A stretch of 64,000 nt of DNA from Caulobacter sp. RHG1 (GCF_013181195.1 NZ_SMZP01000005.1:408887-472886), one strand, 5' to 3'; positions 15,338 through 24,415 are shown, counted from the first letter of the stretch. Numbers and translations: made by a program. The notes: generated by a model from the sequence alone, not told the origin.

Positions 15338-16597
15338 TTGCGCACGTACCAAATGCCCCTGGACCTGGTCCGTGAGCGGTCACCGGAACGTCCTGTCGCA
15401 CTCGTGCGGCCTGACGCGGTTTCCGTAGCTGCGCGCTGGTTCCAGTCTGAATTTAAAGGCGACGTCTTTTATGCGGTGAAGGCCAATCCTTCGCCGTGGG
15501 TGATCCGTGAGCTGGCCCAGGCCGGCGTGCGGTCGTTCGACGTCGCATCGCTGAACGAGATCGAGCTGGTGGCCCAGGAGGCCCCGGGTTCGCGCATGGC
15601 CTTCATGCACCCGGTCAAGAGCCGCAAGGCGATCTCGGCCGCGTACTTCGACCATGGCGTGAAGACCTTCTCGTTCGACACCCACGAAGAGCTGGCCAAG
15701 ATCCTGGACGCCACGGGCAACGCCAAGGACCTGAACCTGATCGTCCGCATGGGCGTCCAGGCCGAAGGCGCGGCCTACAGCCTGTCGGGCAAGTTCGGCG
15801 TCGAGCCGCACAACGCCCCGGCCCTGCTGCTGGCCGCCCGTCGCGCCACCCAGGACCTGATGGGCGTGTCCTTCCACGTCGGCAGCCAGTGCATGCGCCC
15901 GACGGCGTACCAAGCCGCGATGGCCCAGGCCTCGCGCGCCCTGGTCCGCGCTGGCGTGCTGGCCGATGTCGTCGACGTCGGCGGCGGCTTCCCGTCGATC
16001 TATCCGGGCATGGTCCCGCCGGACCTCTCCGAATATCTGGCGGCCATCGATCGCGGCTTCGCCGAGATGATGGTCCACGAGACCACCGAGCTGTGGTGCG
16101 AACCCGGCCGCGCCCTGGTCGCCGAGGCCTCGTCTCTGCTGGTCAAGGTCGAGCTGAAGAAGGGCGACGCGCTCTATCTGAACGACGGCTCGTACGGCTC
16201 GCTGTTCGACGCCGCCCACATGAAGTGGCCGTTCCCCGTGAAGGCCTATCGCAAGACGGGCGAGATGGTGGAAGAAGGCCTCAAGCCCTTCCGCTTCTAC
16301 GGCCCGACCTGCGACAGCGTCGACCACATGCCCGGCCCGTTCTACCTGCCGGAAAGCGTGGACGAGGGCGACTATATCGAGATCGGCATGCTGGGCGCCT
16401 ATGGCGTGGCCATGTCGACCCGCTTCAACGGCTTCGGCGAGACCGACACCGTGGAAGTGCAGGACGCCCCGATGGCCTCGATGTACGGCCTGGCCAAGCG
16501 CTCGATCCCGGCGGTCCGCCAGGAGAACGAAGAGCGCAAGATCGTGCGCTTCTCGCGTCCCAAGGGCGCGGCCGGCAAGCGCAAGCGCCGCCGCTGA
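15338..16597 (+). CDS. Ornithine decarboxylase-like group IV PLP decarboxylase
   Basis: A 419-residue alanine-racemase-fold decarboxylase. The Schiff-base Lys is in FYAVKANPSP (Lys48), FHVGSQC lies in the barrel, the phosphate-binding Gly-rich loop is DVGGGFPSIYP, CEPGRALVAE follows, and the catalytic Cys of the partner subunit is in GPTCDSVDH (about residue 325). This matches eukaryote-type ornithine decarboxylase, making putrescine, though some bacterial members also use lysine. The C-terminus ends with a very basic tail (KGAAGKRKRRR). A TTG start is favoured by the ribosome site. A strong terminator follows. With the deoxyhypusine-synthase-like gene it suggests polyamine synthesis. Confidence 0.88.
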   Translation: MRTYQMPLDLVRERSPERPVALVRPDAVSVAARWFQSEFKGDVFYAVKANPSPWVIRELAQAGVRSFDVASLNEIELVAQEAPGSRMAFMHPVKSRKAISAAYFDHGVKTFSFDTHEELAKILDATGNAKDLNLIVRMGVQAEGAAYSLSGKFGVEPHNAPALLLAARRATQDLMGVSFHVGSQCMRPTAYQAAMAQASRALVRAGVLADVVDVGGGFPSIYPGMVPPDLSEYLAAIDRGFAEMMVHETTELWCEPGRALVAEASSLLVKVELKKGDALYLNDGSYGSLFDAAHMKWPFPVKAYRKTGEMVEEGLKPFRFYGPTCDSVDHMPGPFYLPESVDEGDYIEIGMLGAYGVAMSTRFNGFGETDTVEVQDAPMASMYGLAKRSIPAVRQENEERKIVRFSRPKGAAGKRKRRR

Positions 16598-16620
16598 TCA
16601 CGCCGCCTGTCGGTGAGCTC

Positions 16621-16660
16621 AAAAGGACCGAAGCGCCCCGCGTTTCGGTCCTTTTTCTTT
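16621..16660 (+). terminator. Intrinsic terminator of the ornithine decarboxylase gene
   Basis: A twelve-base perfect stem (AAAAGGACCGAA, 16621-16632, with its complement at 16644-16655) runs into a T-rich tail ending at 16660, 24 bp after the stop codon. Confidence 0.9.
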
Positions 16661-16706
16661 CCACCGCCGACACTTTCGCCTAAGGCGCATTCAACCGGAG
16701 GGGCAC

Positions 16707-18443
16707 GTGGAATTTCTGACCAAGAAGAAACTCGGCTGGACGTTCGCCCTGGCGGTGCTGGTGCTGCTGAGCTTCGTCCTGCTGCGCAAGCCGCTGCTGC
16801 AGGGCACGGGCTGGAACCATAGCTACTTCTTCAACTCGGCCTGGATCCTGGAGTTCGACGACGCCCTCAAGCGCGGGATCTTCCCGCCGCGCTGGCTGCA
16901 TGGCGCCTTCGGGGGCATGGGCGCGCCATCGTTCTATTACTACCCGCCGCTGGCCTTCTACATCACCGCGGTCGTGGCCTTCTTCTCGGAGTCGAAGCTG
17001 GCCTATGCGCACATCGCCGCGTGGGGCGGGTTCTACATGACCCTGGCCTCGGGCCTGACCATGTTCGCCTGGCTGCGCCGGCAGACAGGCGAGATCCTGG
17101 CCCTGGCCGCGGCCGTCGCCTACATCCTCGCGCCCTATCATCAGGTCGACTATTTCGTGCGCGGCTCGATGGGCGAGACCGTGGCCTACATCGTGCTGCC
17201 GTTGCTGGCCCTGTGCCTGCAGGGCGCAGCGGCGACGCCGCGCTCGACCGCCAGCGCCCGCGTCTGGATCGCGGGCCTGGCCGTGACCTACGCCCTGCTG
17301 ATCCTGTCGCATCTGACCACCCTGCTGCTGGTCTCGATCACCCTGCTGCCGATCTACGGCCTGAACCTGGTGTTCCAGGCCCCGGTCGGCGAGCGCAAGG
17401 CCGCCTTCCTGCGCTGCGTCGCCGGCGGCGCCCTCGGCATCGCCCTGGCCGCCAGCTACCTGGGACCAGCGGCCTTCATGCAGAAGTACGCCTCGCTGGA
17501 GTGGATGTCGGTCGGGGTCTATGAGCCCCATCGCTGGACCCTGTTCCAGTGGTCGCTGTGGCCCAGCCCGGACTTCGCCCTGTCGATGGCCCTCCTCGGC
17601 TGGGGGACCGGCGCCCTGGCCTTGGCGGCGATGCTGGCCGTGGCCGGCAAGGACCTGTCGCCGCGCATGAAGGACGCCCTGGCCCTGGGCGCCTCGGTGC
17701 TGCTGGCCGTGCTCTTCTACGCCCTGCCCTGGGTCTGGCAGGGGCCGCTGGGCAAGGTCCAGTTCCCGTTCCGCCTGCTGGTCGGCATGGAGTTCGCCGC
17801 GATCGCCGCGGTATTCCTGGCCTTGGCCTCAGGCCGCTGGCTGCGCCTGCTGGTCCTGGTCCCGCTGGCCCTGATCCCGATCGAGCGCGGCTATCGCCTG
17901 CAGGTCCCCGGCATCGTCATGCACGAAGCCCAGTCGGGCGAGATCGACGCCAATGTCGTCACCCGCATCGCCATCCGCCGCGCGCCCGACGAGCACCTGC
18001 CGGCCGGCTTCGATCCCGCCACGCCGCGCTTCACGGCCGATTCCATCGGCTTTTCGAGCCTGCTGGCCATGCCGCTGGCCACCCCGCTGGGCCCGGCGAA
18101 GATCGGCCCCGCCGACACGTTCCCGGACGGCAGCATGGCGGTCCAGGTCGACACCGCCCAACCGACCCGCATCGTGCTGCGCAGGTTCTATTTCCCCACC
18201 TGGGAGGTCGGCCGCGTGCAGGATGGCCCCGATCCGAAGGTCGCCTCCGAAGCCTATGGACCCGAGCGTCTGCTGTCGTTCGTGGCCGAGCCTGGCGTCC
18301 ACACCTATCGGATCCGCATCGTCCGCTCGACGTTGGAGAAGGCAGCCGACACGATCTCGATCCTGGCTCTGCTGCTGGTCCTCTGGCTTGTGATCCCGGC
18401 TCTCGTGGAAGCGCTTAAAAAAATTCGCAAACCGGCTATATAG
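16707..18443 (+). CDS. Large polytopic membrane protein, GT-C/PTPS-related type
   Basis: A 578-residue protein with about ten predicted membrane helices, a cytoplasm-proximal FNSAWILEFDDALKRGIFPPRW loop, then a C-terminal soluble beta-rich part (about residues 395-555) and a last helix near 555-575. The early acidic pair FDDAL and the GAPSFYYYPP segment are typical of GT-C-fold glycosyltransferases and of membrane proteins annotated as 6-pyruvoyl-tetrahydropterin-synthase-related. No substrate can be named. Translation begins at GTG (16707) with a GGAGGGG ribosome site four bases upstream. It sits between the two polyamine genes but has its own upstream terminator, so it is not obviously part of that pathway. 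Confidence 0.75.
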   Translation: MEFLTKKKLGWTFALAVLVLLSFVLLRKPLLQGTGWNHSYFFNSAWILEFDDALKRGIFPPRWLHGAFGGMGAPSFYYYPPLAFYITAVVAFFSESKLAYAHIAAWGGFYMTLASGLTMFAWLRRQTGEILALAAAVAYILAPYHQVDYFVRGSMGETVAYIVLPLLALCLQGAAATPRSTASARVWIAGLAVTYALLILSHLTTLLLVSITLLPIYGLNLVFQAPVGERKAAFLRCVAGGALGIALAASYLGPAAFMQKYASLEWMSVGVYEPHRWTLFQWSLWPSPDFALSMALLGWGTGALALAAMLAVAGKDLSPRMKDALALGASVLLAVLFYALPWVWQGPLGKVQFPFRLLVGMEFAAIAAVFLALASGRWLRLLVLVPLALIPIERGYRLQVPGIVMHEAQSGEIDANVVTRIAIRRAPDEHLPAGFDPATPRFTADSIGFSSLLAMPLATPLGPAKIGPADTFPDGSMAVQVDTAQPTRIVLRRFYFPTWEVGRVQDGPDPKVASEAYGPERLLSFVAEPGVHTYRIRIVRSTLEKAADTISILALLLVLWLVIPALVEALKKIRKPAI

Positions 18444-18535
18444 CCGCCGCAACGAACCAAATCCCTTCGCCGGTCGCTCCGTCCCGGCGTGTTTTCGGGT
18501 CACGACGGGCGCTCACCCTCAGAGGATACTCTGTC

Positions 18536-19588
18536 ATGAACGCTCCCGTTCCGAACAACCAGAAGGCCGAGCTGCTGCAGAACGTGGTCGAGCACATCGA
18601 CATCACGTCGTTCGACGCCCGCCCGATCATCGACTCGATGCGCAAGATGTCGTTCAGCTCGCGCGACACCGCCCGCGCCGCCGACATCTTCAACATGGCC
18701 CTGGCCGACAAGGCCTGCTCGCCGTGGCTGATCCTGGCCGGCTCGACCTCGGCCGGCGGCTGCATGCACGTGTACCGGGACATGGTGAAGAACGGCATGA
18801 TCGACGCCGTGGTCGCCACCGGCGCCAGCATCGTCGACATGGATTTCTTCGAGGCCCTGGGCTTCAAGCACTATCAGGCCGCCGGCCCGGTCGACGACAA
18901 CGTGCTGCGCGACAACTATATCGACCGCATCTACGACACCTATATCGACGAGGAAGAGCTCCAGAACTGCGATCACACGATCCTGGAGATCTGCAACCGC
19001 CTGGAGCCGCGCGCCTATTCCTCGCGCGAGTTCATCTGGGAGATGGGCAAGTGGCTGAGCGAGGGCAACGCCAAGAAGCCCGGCTCGCTGATCCAGACGG
19101 CCTATGAAGAAGGCGTGCCGATCTTCTGCCCGGCCTTCGTCGACAGCTCGGCGGGTTTCGGCCTGGTCAAGCACCAGAAGGAACGCATCGCCGCCAAGCA
19201 GCCCTATCTGATGATCGACGCGGTCGCCGACTTCCGCGAACTGACCGACATCAAGATCGCGGCCGGCACCACGGGCCTGTTCATGGTCGGCGGCGGCGTT
19301 CCCAAGAACTTCGCTCAAGACACCGTCGTCTGCGCCGAGATCCTCGGCGTCGAGGCCGACATGCACAAGTATGCCGTCCAGATCACGGTCGCCGACGTGC
19401 GCGACGGCGCCTGCTCGTCGTCGACGCTGAAGGAAGCCGCCTCTTGGGGCAAGGTCGACACCACCTTCGAACAGATGGTCTTCGCCGAAGCCACCACCGT
19501 GGTGCCGCTGATCGCCTCGGACGCCTATCACCGCGAAGCCTGGAAGGGCCGCGAGAAGCCGCGCTGGAACAAGCTGTTCGGCAAGTAA
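18536..19588 (+). CDS. Deoxyhypusine synthase-like protein, probable polyamine aminobutyltransferase
   Basis: A 350-residue member of the deoxyhypusine synthase family. Bacteria lack eIF5A, so such homologues must act on other acceptors; alphaproteobacterial members are linked to homospermidine-type polyamine synthesis (family knowledge, not proven here). The catalytic Lys that forms the enzyme-imine is kept in EAASWGKVD (about Lys306), and NAD-binding segments LAGSTSAGGCMHVYRD, ATGASIVDMD and MVGGGVPKNFAQD are present. GAGGA nine bases upstream supports the ATG at 18536. A terminator starts 29 bases after the stop. The ornithine decarboxylase two genes upstream could provide putrescine. Confidence 0.85.
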   Translation: MNAPVPNNQKAELLQNVVEHIDITSFDARPIIDSMRKMSFSSRDTARAADIFNMALADKACSPWLILAGSTSAGGCMHVYRDMVKNGMIDAVVATGASIVDMDFFEALGFKHYQAAGPVDDNVLRDNYIDRIYDTYIDEEELQNCDHTILEICNRLEPRAYSSREFIWEMGKWLSEGNAKKPGSLIQTAYEEGVPIFCPAFVDSSAGFGLVKHQKERIAAKQPYLMIDAVADFRELTDIKIAAGTTGLFMVGGGVPKNFAQDTVVCAEILGVEADMHKYAVQITVADVRDGACSSSTLKEAASWGKVDTTFEQMVFAEATTVVPLIASDAYHREAWKGREKPRWNKLFGK

Positions 19589-19616
19589 GCTTGAACGTTC
19601 ACGCTTGAAAATGCAG

Positions 19617-19648
19617 GGTCCCCGGACGCGAGTTCGGGGACCTTTTTC
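19617..19648 (+). terminator. Intrinsic terminator whose 3' arm holds the next gene's ribosome site
   Basis: GGTCCCCG (19617-19624) pairs with CGGGGACC (19635-19642) and is followed by five T residues, so it should end the upstream message. The GGGGA in its 3' arm lies eight bases before the phosphatase ATG at 19649, the correct spacing for a ribosome site, so the hairpin also hides that site when formed. Confidence 0.8.
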
Positions 19649-20428
19649 ATGCGTGCGATCTGGATCGGCCTGACGGCCCTGGCGCTCTCCAGCTGCGCCA
19701 CCGCGCCTCATGGTATCCAGGCCGAGCGCGGCCGCTACCTGGCCAAGGGCGCCTATGACGCCAAGGCCCTGTTGCCCGCCCCGCCCGCCAAGGGCACGCC
19801 GCTGGCGGAGCGCGACCGCGAGATCTTCCACGCCACTCGCGCCCTGAAGGACACCCCGCGCTGGTCGCTGGCCCAGGCCGACAATGTCGAGGAGAACATC
19901 CTCACCGGCTATGCCTGCGCCCTGGGCGCCACCCCGACGCTGGAGGCCAATCCCAAGCTGGCCGCGCTGCTGCTGCGGATGAGCCGCGACGTGCGCCCCG
20001 CCGTCAGCGGTCCCAAACTGAAATACCGCCGCCCGCGCCCCTATCTGGCCGAAGGGGGCCCAATCTGCATCAAGCGCAGCCTGGGCCTGTCGATCGCCCC
20101 CGACTATCCGTCAGGCCACTCGACCTGGGGCTGGAGCGTCGGCCTGCTGCTAGCCGAGATCGCGCCCGACCGCGCTGACGCCATCCTGGCCCGCGCCAAG
20201 GCGTTCGGCGAAAGCCGCGTGGTGTGCGGCGTGCACAACATGAGCTCGGTCGAGGCCGGCGCCCAGAACGCCCGCAACCTGTTCGCCACCCTCAAGGCCT
20301 CGCCGACCTTCCAGGCCGACCTCGCCGCCGCCCGCGCGGAACTGGAAGCCGCCCGCGCCAGAGGCCCCACCCCGGACGCGGCGCGCTGCGAGGCCGACGC
20401 GGCGGTGCTGGCCCGGCCTCTCCTCTAG
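19649..20428 (+). CDS. Class A-like acid phosphatase lipoprotein (PAP2 superfamily)
   Basis: A 259-residue secreted phosphatase. The N-terminus MRAIWIGLTALALSSCATAP is a lipoprotein signal with the Cys in SSC. The vanadium-chloroperoxidase-type active-site motifs are visible: KLKYRRPRPY (K-x6-RP), YPSGHST, and SRVVCGVHNMSS. The last motif keeps Arg and the nucleophilic His, but the Asp normally four residues after that His (which orients it) is a Ser here. Family members release phosphate from many organic esters in the periplasm. The gene starts one base after an intrinsic terminator and takes its ribosome site from the hairpin, so expression may depend on readthrough. Confidence 0.8.
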   Translation: MRAIWIGLTALALSSCATAPHGIQAERGRYLAKGAYDAKALLPAPPAKGTPLAERDREIFHATRALKDTPRWSLAQADNVEENILTGYACALGATPTLEANPKLAALLLRMSRDVRPAVSGPKLKYRRPRPYLAEGGPICIKRSLGLSIAPDYPSGHSTWGWSVGLLLAEIAPDRADAILARAKAFGESRVVCGVHNMSSVEAGAQNARNLFATLKASPTFQADLAAARAELEAARARGPTPDAARCEADAAVLARPLL

Positions 20429-20464
20429 CTTGCGCCGGAACGCTCGGCCCTCTACCTCTTGGCC

Positions 20465-20956
20465 ATGGCTCACGGCGAAACCTCCTGCGGACACGACCAC
20501 CACCATCACGGCGTCGCCGGCGCGGCCCTGGCCGCTGAACTGGCCGCGGCCGAGGCCCGCTGCGTCGCCGCCGAGCAGCGCCTGACCGCCCCGCGCCGCC
20601 GGGTGCTGGAACAGCTGCTGCAGGCTGGCCAGCCGGTGAAGGCCTATGACCTGATCTCGACCTTCGGCGGCGAAGGCCCTCCCGCCAAGCCGCCGACCGT
20701 CTATCGCGCCCTCGACTTCCTGGAGAAGCAGGGCTTCGCGCACCGGATCGAGAGCCTCAACGCCTATGTCGCCTGCCGCAAGGAAGCCGACGGCCACGCC
20801 GCGGCGTTCCTGATCTGCGACTGCTGCGGCGCGACCCGCGAGATCGAGCCCGCCGCCAGCGCCGACATCATCACGGCCGGCGCCGCGGCCGGCTACGCCC
20901 TGACCGGCGTGACGATCGAAGCCCACGGCCTCTGCGCCGACTGCCGGGGCGCCTGA
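20465..20956 (+). CDS. zur: Fur-family zinc regulator Zur
   Basis: A 163-residue Fur-type repressor. The His-rich leader CGHDHHHHG, the DNA-binding helix KPPTVYRALDFLEKQGFAHRIE and the two structural-zinc pairs CDCCG (about residue 118) and CADC (about residue 157) indicate Zur rather than Fur. With zinc bound it represses zinc-uptake genes. The frame could start at TTG (20459), but ATG at 20465 matches relatives. It begins 36 bp after the phosphatase stop on the same strand. The downstream TonB receptor is convergent; any regulation of it by Zur would need a site near 23430-23600, which I did not find. Confidence 0.88.
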   Translation: MAHGETSCGHDHHHHGVAGAALAAELAAAEARCVAAEQRLTAPRRRVLEQLLQAGQPVKAYDLISTFGGEGPPAKPPTVYRALDFLEKQGFAHRIESLNAYVACRKEADGHAAAFLICDCCGATREIEPAASADIITAGAAAGYALTGVTIEAHGLCADCRGA

Positions 20957-20972
20957 CTTAAATCCATATGCG

Positions 20973-21007
20973 AAAAAGCCGCCGACGCAGGATGCGACGG
21001 CGGCTTT
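20973..21007 (-). terminator. Terminator between zur and the convergent TonB receptor
   Basis: A ten-base perfect stem (AAAGCCGCCG, 20975-20984, with 20998-21007). Read on the minus strand it ends in five T residues (20977-20973), so it mainly terminates the receptor gene; on the plus strand only three T residues follow. Confidence 0.8.
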
Positions 21008-21060
21008 GACGTGTTCGGCAGGACCGCATCGTCTTGTGACGACGCGGTCCCGGTACCCGA

Positions 21061-23421
21061 TCAATACTTCAGGCTGACTTCCAGGCCGAAGGTGCGCGGC
21101 TCGTTGAAGTTGGCGTAGTCGCCGATCGCGTTGGTGCCCGAGCGACCTTCCGTCGAGCGACGGTAGATGTAGTCGGCGTTGAGCAGGTTGCGCGACCAGA
21201 CCGACAGGGTGATGTCCTGGCCGTCAGCCACGCGCCAGTTGGCGAGCGACGCGCGACCGTTGACCACGAAGGCGTCGTCCGTCTTCTGGTCCGACTGCTC
21301 GAAGCTCTGCGTGCCGGTCGAGAAGTTGGCGTCCAGGTGGAAGCGCAGGTCCGCAAAGCCCATCGGGTAGGTGTAGTCGACCGAGCCGCTCAGGGCGTGC
21401 TTGGGCGTGTAGATGATATAGACCGGCTGGATCGTGCCGCAGGTCGGGCAGTTGGCCGACGCCGGGAAGGGGTTGCGGGCCGCCGGGACGTTGGTCTCGG
21501 TATAGGCGTAGGCGAACGATGCGCGAAGGCCGTCGGCCAGGCGCGCGTTCATGTCGAACTCGACGCCGCGGATGTCCGTCGTGCCCGGAGCGTTGACGGT
21601 TTCCACGGTGTTGCGGGTGTTGCCCGTGACGGGGTCCGGCGCGACCAGCGTGAATTCGATCTGGGTGTTCGTGCGGTCCATGTCGAACACGGCCAGGTTC
21701 ACGTTCACGCGGTCGAACAGGAACGCCTTCAGGCCCAGCTCGAAGCTCTTGACCTCTTCCGACGCGAACGGCGCGTACGACAGCGAGCGCGAATTGGCGC
21801 CGCCGGCGCGATAGCCGGTCGAGTAGGTGCCGTACACGTTGACGCTGGGGGTCAGGTCATAGGCCACGGTGGCGACCGGGTCGAAGCGGTCTTCCTTCAG
21901 CTTGAAGCCGAAGTTACGGGCCGTGTTGCTGACCTTGTAGAGCGTGCCTTCCTTGTTGTCCCAGGTCTGACGGCCACCCAGGGTCAGCTTCAGCTGGTCG
22001 TTCAGGATCGGCGGCGTGTAGACGGTGTGGACGAAGATGCCCTTGCTTTCCGACTCGGCGACGCTGCCGCGGTCGATGGCGCGGAAGCCGCGGGTGATGC
22101 CGGCGGTGCGCGGGTCACGGACGACATAGGCGCCGTTCGAGCCGACATAGGTCAGCGAGCTAGGCGTCGCCGCCTCTTCCCAGGCCTTTTCGTAGAAGTA
22201 GTAGAGGCCGACCACGTAGTCGAAGCGGCCTTCCAGGGCCGAGCCGACGAACTGGAATTCCTGGCTGCGCTGGAACTGGGCCATGTCCGACAGGCTGTAG
22301 CGCGAGAAGTTGCGCGCGGCGTTGCCTTCCGGAGCATTGGGCTGGAACACCGGCGGACGGTTCGGGCCGCCAGCGTTGTCGTACTGCTCGACCCACACGT
22401 CGCGATAGGCGGTGATCGACCGGATATCCAGGTTCGGGTTCACTTCCCAGTTGATGTGCAGCGAGTGACCCGAGATCTCGTCGATGCTGTTCTGCTGCGG
22501 CACGCCGACGTCGGCGACCTTCTGGCGCTTGGTGTGGACGCCCACGCCGGGCGGCAGCGGCGAGATGGTGCCGCTGGGACGCGGGAACGCCGTCGAGACG
22601 GGCAGGTTCAGCGGGTTGTAGCTGACCAGCTGGCTGATGAACGGCGTGCTTTCGCTGTAGCCGCTGTCATAGGCGTAGAGGGCCGAGACGTTCGAGGTCG
22701 GCTTCCACAGGGCCGAGACGCGGATGCCGCGACGGTTCAGGTAGTTCCAGCCTTGCTGGCCCTGCATCGGGTTCTTGGTGGTGGCGTCGTGGCGCTGCAG
22801 GGCGCCGTCGATCTTGACGCTGAAACCGGCCACTTCGGGCAGGTCCAGGTGGCCATCGAAGTTGTAGCCGTTGAAGTTGCTGACGCCAGCGGTGGCGCGC
22901 AGGCCGTATTCGCCGGTCGGGCGACGGGTGACGAGGCTGACGGCGCCGCCTTCGGTGTTACGGCCAAACAGCGTGCCTTGCGGACCGCGCAGCACTTCGA
23001 CGCGCTCGATGTCCAGCATGCCGGCGTTCAGGCCCTGCTGGCGGCCAAGGTACACACCGTCCAGATAGATGCCGACGCCCTGTTCGCGGGCGGGCTGGTT
23101 GGCGTCGTTGGGCACGATGCCGCGGATGCCGACGGTCAGGGCGGTCGAGCGCGACTCGAAGGTGGTCATGCGCAGGGTCGGGACGCTGCTGGCGATGTCG
23201 AGCAGCGACTGGACCTGGCCGTTCTTCAGCGTCTCGGCGTCGACGACGGCGATGGCGATCGGCGTGTCGCGCAGCTTGGTCTCGCGCTTGGTGGCCGTGA
23301 CGATGACGCCGTCGATGTTGGTGTCGAGGTCAGCCTCGTTCTCGGCGAAGGCCGCGCCCGGCAGAGCGATCAGAGCCACGCCGGCGAGAATGCTGCGACG
23401 GAAATTGGAATGGAATTTCAT
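21061..23421 (-). CDS. TonB-dependent outer-membrane receptor
   Basis: A 786-residue receptor. It has a signal peptide ending LPGAAFAEN, then a TonB box-like DGVIVTATKRE, a plug domain (to about residue 165, with VEVLRGPQGTLFGRNTEGGAVSLVTRRP) and a 22-strand barrel ending in FGLEVSLKY with a terminal aromatic residue. Family members import siderophores, vitamins, sugars or aromatic oligomers using TonB energy. RETKLRDTPIAIAVVDAE and the barrel sequence are of the CirA-like type abundant in Caulobacter and sphingomonads, where substrate cannot be assigned. It is a single gene with a terminator after it and a 230-bp A/T-richer region ahead of it. Confidence 0.9.
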   Translation of the reverse strand: MKFHSNFRRSILAGVALIALPGAAFAENEADLDTNIDGVIVTATKRETKLRDTPIAIAVVDAETLKNGQVQSLLDIASSVPTLRMTTFESRSTALTVGIRGIVPNDANQPAREQGVGIYLDGVYLGRQQGLNAGMLDIERVEVLRGPQGTLFGRNTEGGAVSLVTRRPTGEYGLRATAGVSNFNGYNFDGHLDLPEVAGFSVKIDGALQRHDATTKNPMQGQQGWNYLNRRGIRVSALWKPTSNVSALYAYDSGYSESTPFISQLVSYNPLNLPVSTAFPRPSGTISPLPPGVGVHTKRQKVADVGVPQQNSIDEISGHSLHINWEVNPNLDIRSITAYRDVWVEQYDNAGGPNRPPVFQPNAPEGNAARNFSRYSLSDMAQFQRSQEFQFVGSALEGRFDYVVGLYYFYEKAWEEAATPSSLTYVGSNGAYVVRDPRTAGITRGFRAIDRGSVAESESKGIFVHTVYTPPILNDQLKLTLGGRQTWDNKEGTLYKVSNTARNFGFKLKEDRFDPVATVAYDLTPSVNVYGTYSTGYRAGGANSRSLSYAPFASEEVKSFELGLKAFLFDRVNVNLAVFDMDRTNTQIEFTLVAPDPVTGNTRNTVETVNAPGTTDIRGVEFDMNARLADGLRASFAYAYTETNVPAARNPFPASANCPTCGTIQPVYIIYTPKHALSGSVDYTYPMGFADLRFHLDANFSTGTQSFEQSDQKTDDAFVVNGRASLANWRVADGQDITLSVWSRNLLNADYIYRRSTEGRSGTNAIGDYANFNEPRTFGLEVSLKY

Positions 23422-23651
23422 CGGTTATCCCCTGTTATTGGGGACGACAGCTAAAGAGCCTTCATGCCAGAACCGACACGATTGCAAGAAGGTTAGACTT
23501 CAGTTTCAAGAAGAACGACGTCACTGCACTTGGCGCGCAAGTACATTGAAACTCCAGTCTTTCTCCAAAATTCCCTCACCGCAAGATTACGCTCGACTAT
23601 GGCCGAGCTTTTAGGGCGAGACTATGGCTTGAGAGTCTTCAGGCGCGGCGA

Positions 23652-24341
23652 TCAGGCCGCTTGCGGGTCCAGGCGATAGCCGCGGGCGCGCACATTGGCC
23701 AGCACGCCAGGCGCGCCGGCGTTCTCCAGCTTCTTGCGCAGATGGGCCAGGTGGCTGAGCACCGTGCTCTCCTTGGCGCCGCCACGCAGGCCGCACAGCG
23801 GGGCGAGGTCGGCGATCGAGAACACATGCAGCGGCTGGCGGGCCATATGGGCCAGCAGATGGAACTCGGTCACGGTCAGCTCGATGCGCTGACGTCCGCG
23901 CGGCGCATCCAGCGTGACGATATAGTGCTCGGGATTGATCTCCAGCGGCCCGACCCGGAGGTAGGACGATCCCAGACCGACCTTGCAGCGGCGCAGGATC
24001 GACTGCGTTCGCGCGGTCAGCTCGGCCGGCGAAGTCGGCCCGACCACGCAGTCGTCAGCCCCGATCCGCAGCGCCTGCAGATTGTCGCCTGCCCGGCCGC
24101 CGTCCAGAACCATGATGATCGGGGTGTCGCCCCGGCGGCGCAGCGCGCCCAGCACCTGCCACGCATCCTGACCCGCAATGCGGCTGTCCAGCACGACCAG
24201 GTCCGGGCGCAACGCCTCGTCCAGATCCAGCGCCTCGCGTCCCTCGACCGCCACGGCGGTGCGGAAGCCTTCACGGCGGAAGGCCTCGTCCAGCCCATCG
24301 GCGGCGGAACTGTCGGTCGCAAGAAGAACGAGCGCGCTCAT
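23652..24341 (-). CDS. OmpR-type winged-helix response regulator with atypical receiver
   Basis: A 229-residue regulator: receiver (about residues 1-115) and OmpR/PhoB winged helix (about 130-225, with LTVTEFHLLAHMARQPLHVFSIADLAPLCGLRGG and VRARGYRLDP). The acceptor Asp is present in LVVLDSRIAG, but the acidic pair after strand 1, usually E/D-D-D, is reduced to LLATDSS, and the Lys of strand 5 is not obvious in ADDCVVGPTSP. Phosphorylation control may therefore be weakened or lost. ATG at 24341 gives the normal receiver start; a longer frame to 24392 adds 17 residues. It is divergent from a complete two-component system across 74 bp. Confidence 0.8.
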   Translation of the reverse strand: MSALVLLATDSSAADGLDEAFRREGFRTAVAVEGREALDLDEALRPDLVVLDSRIAGQDAWQVLGALRRRGDTPIIMVLDGGRAGDNLQALRIGADDCVVGPTSPAELTARTQSILRRCKVGLGSSYLRVGPLEINPEHYIVTLDAPRGRQRIELTVTEFHLLAHMARQPLHVFSIADLAPLCGLRGGAKESTVLSHLAHLRKKLENAGAPGVLANVRARGYRLDPQAA

Positions 24342-24415
24342 GGGCCCGACCTCTAGGAAGCGAACCTGAGTCGAAGCTGAGACAGCTGTCACGAATTCGG
24401 GCTAGATCGCTTTCC

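Noticed and set aside
21337..23454. 705-residue plus-strand frame opposite the TonB receptor
   Set aside because: Low-complexity shadow of a convincing receptor gene.
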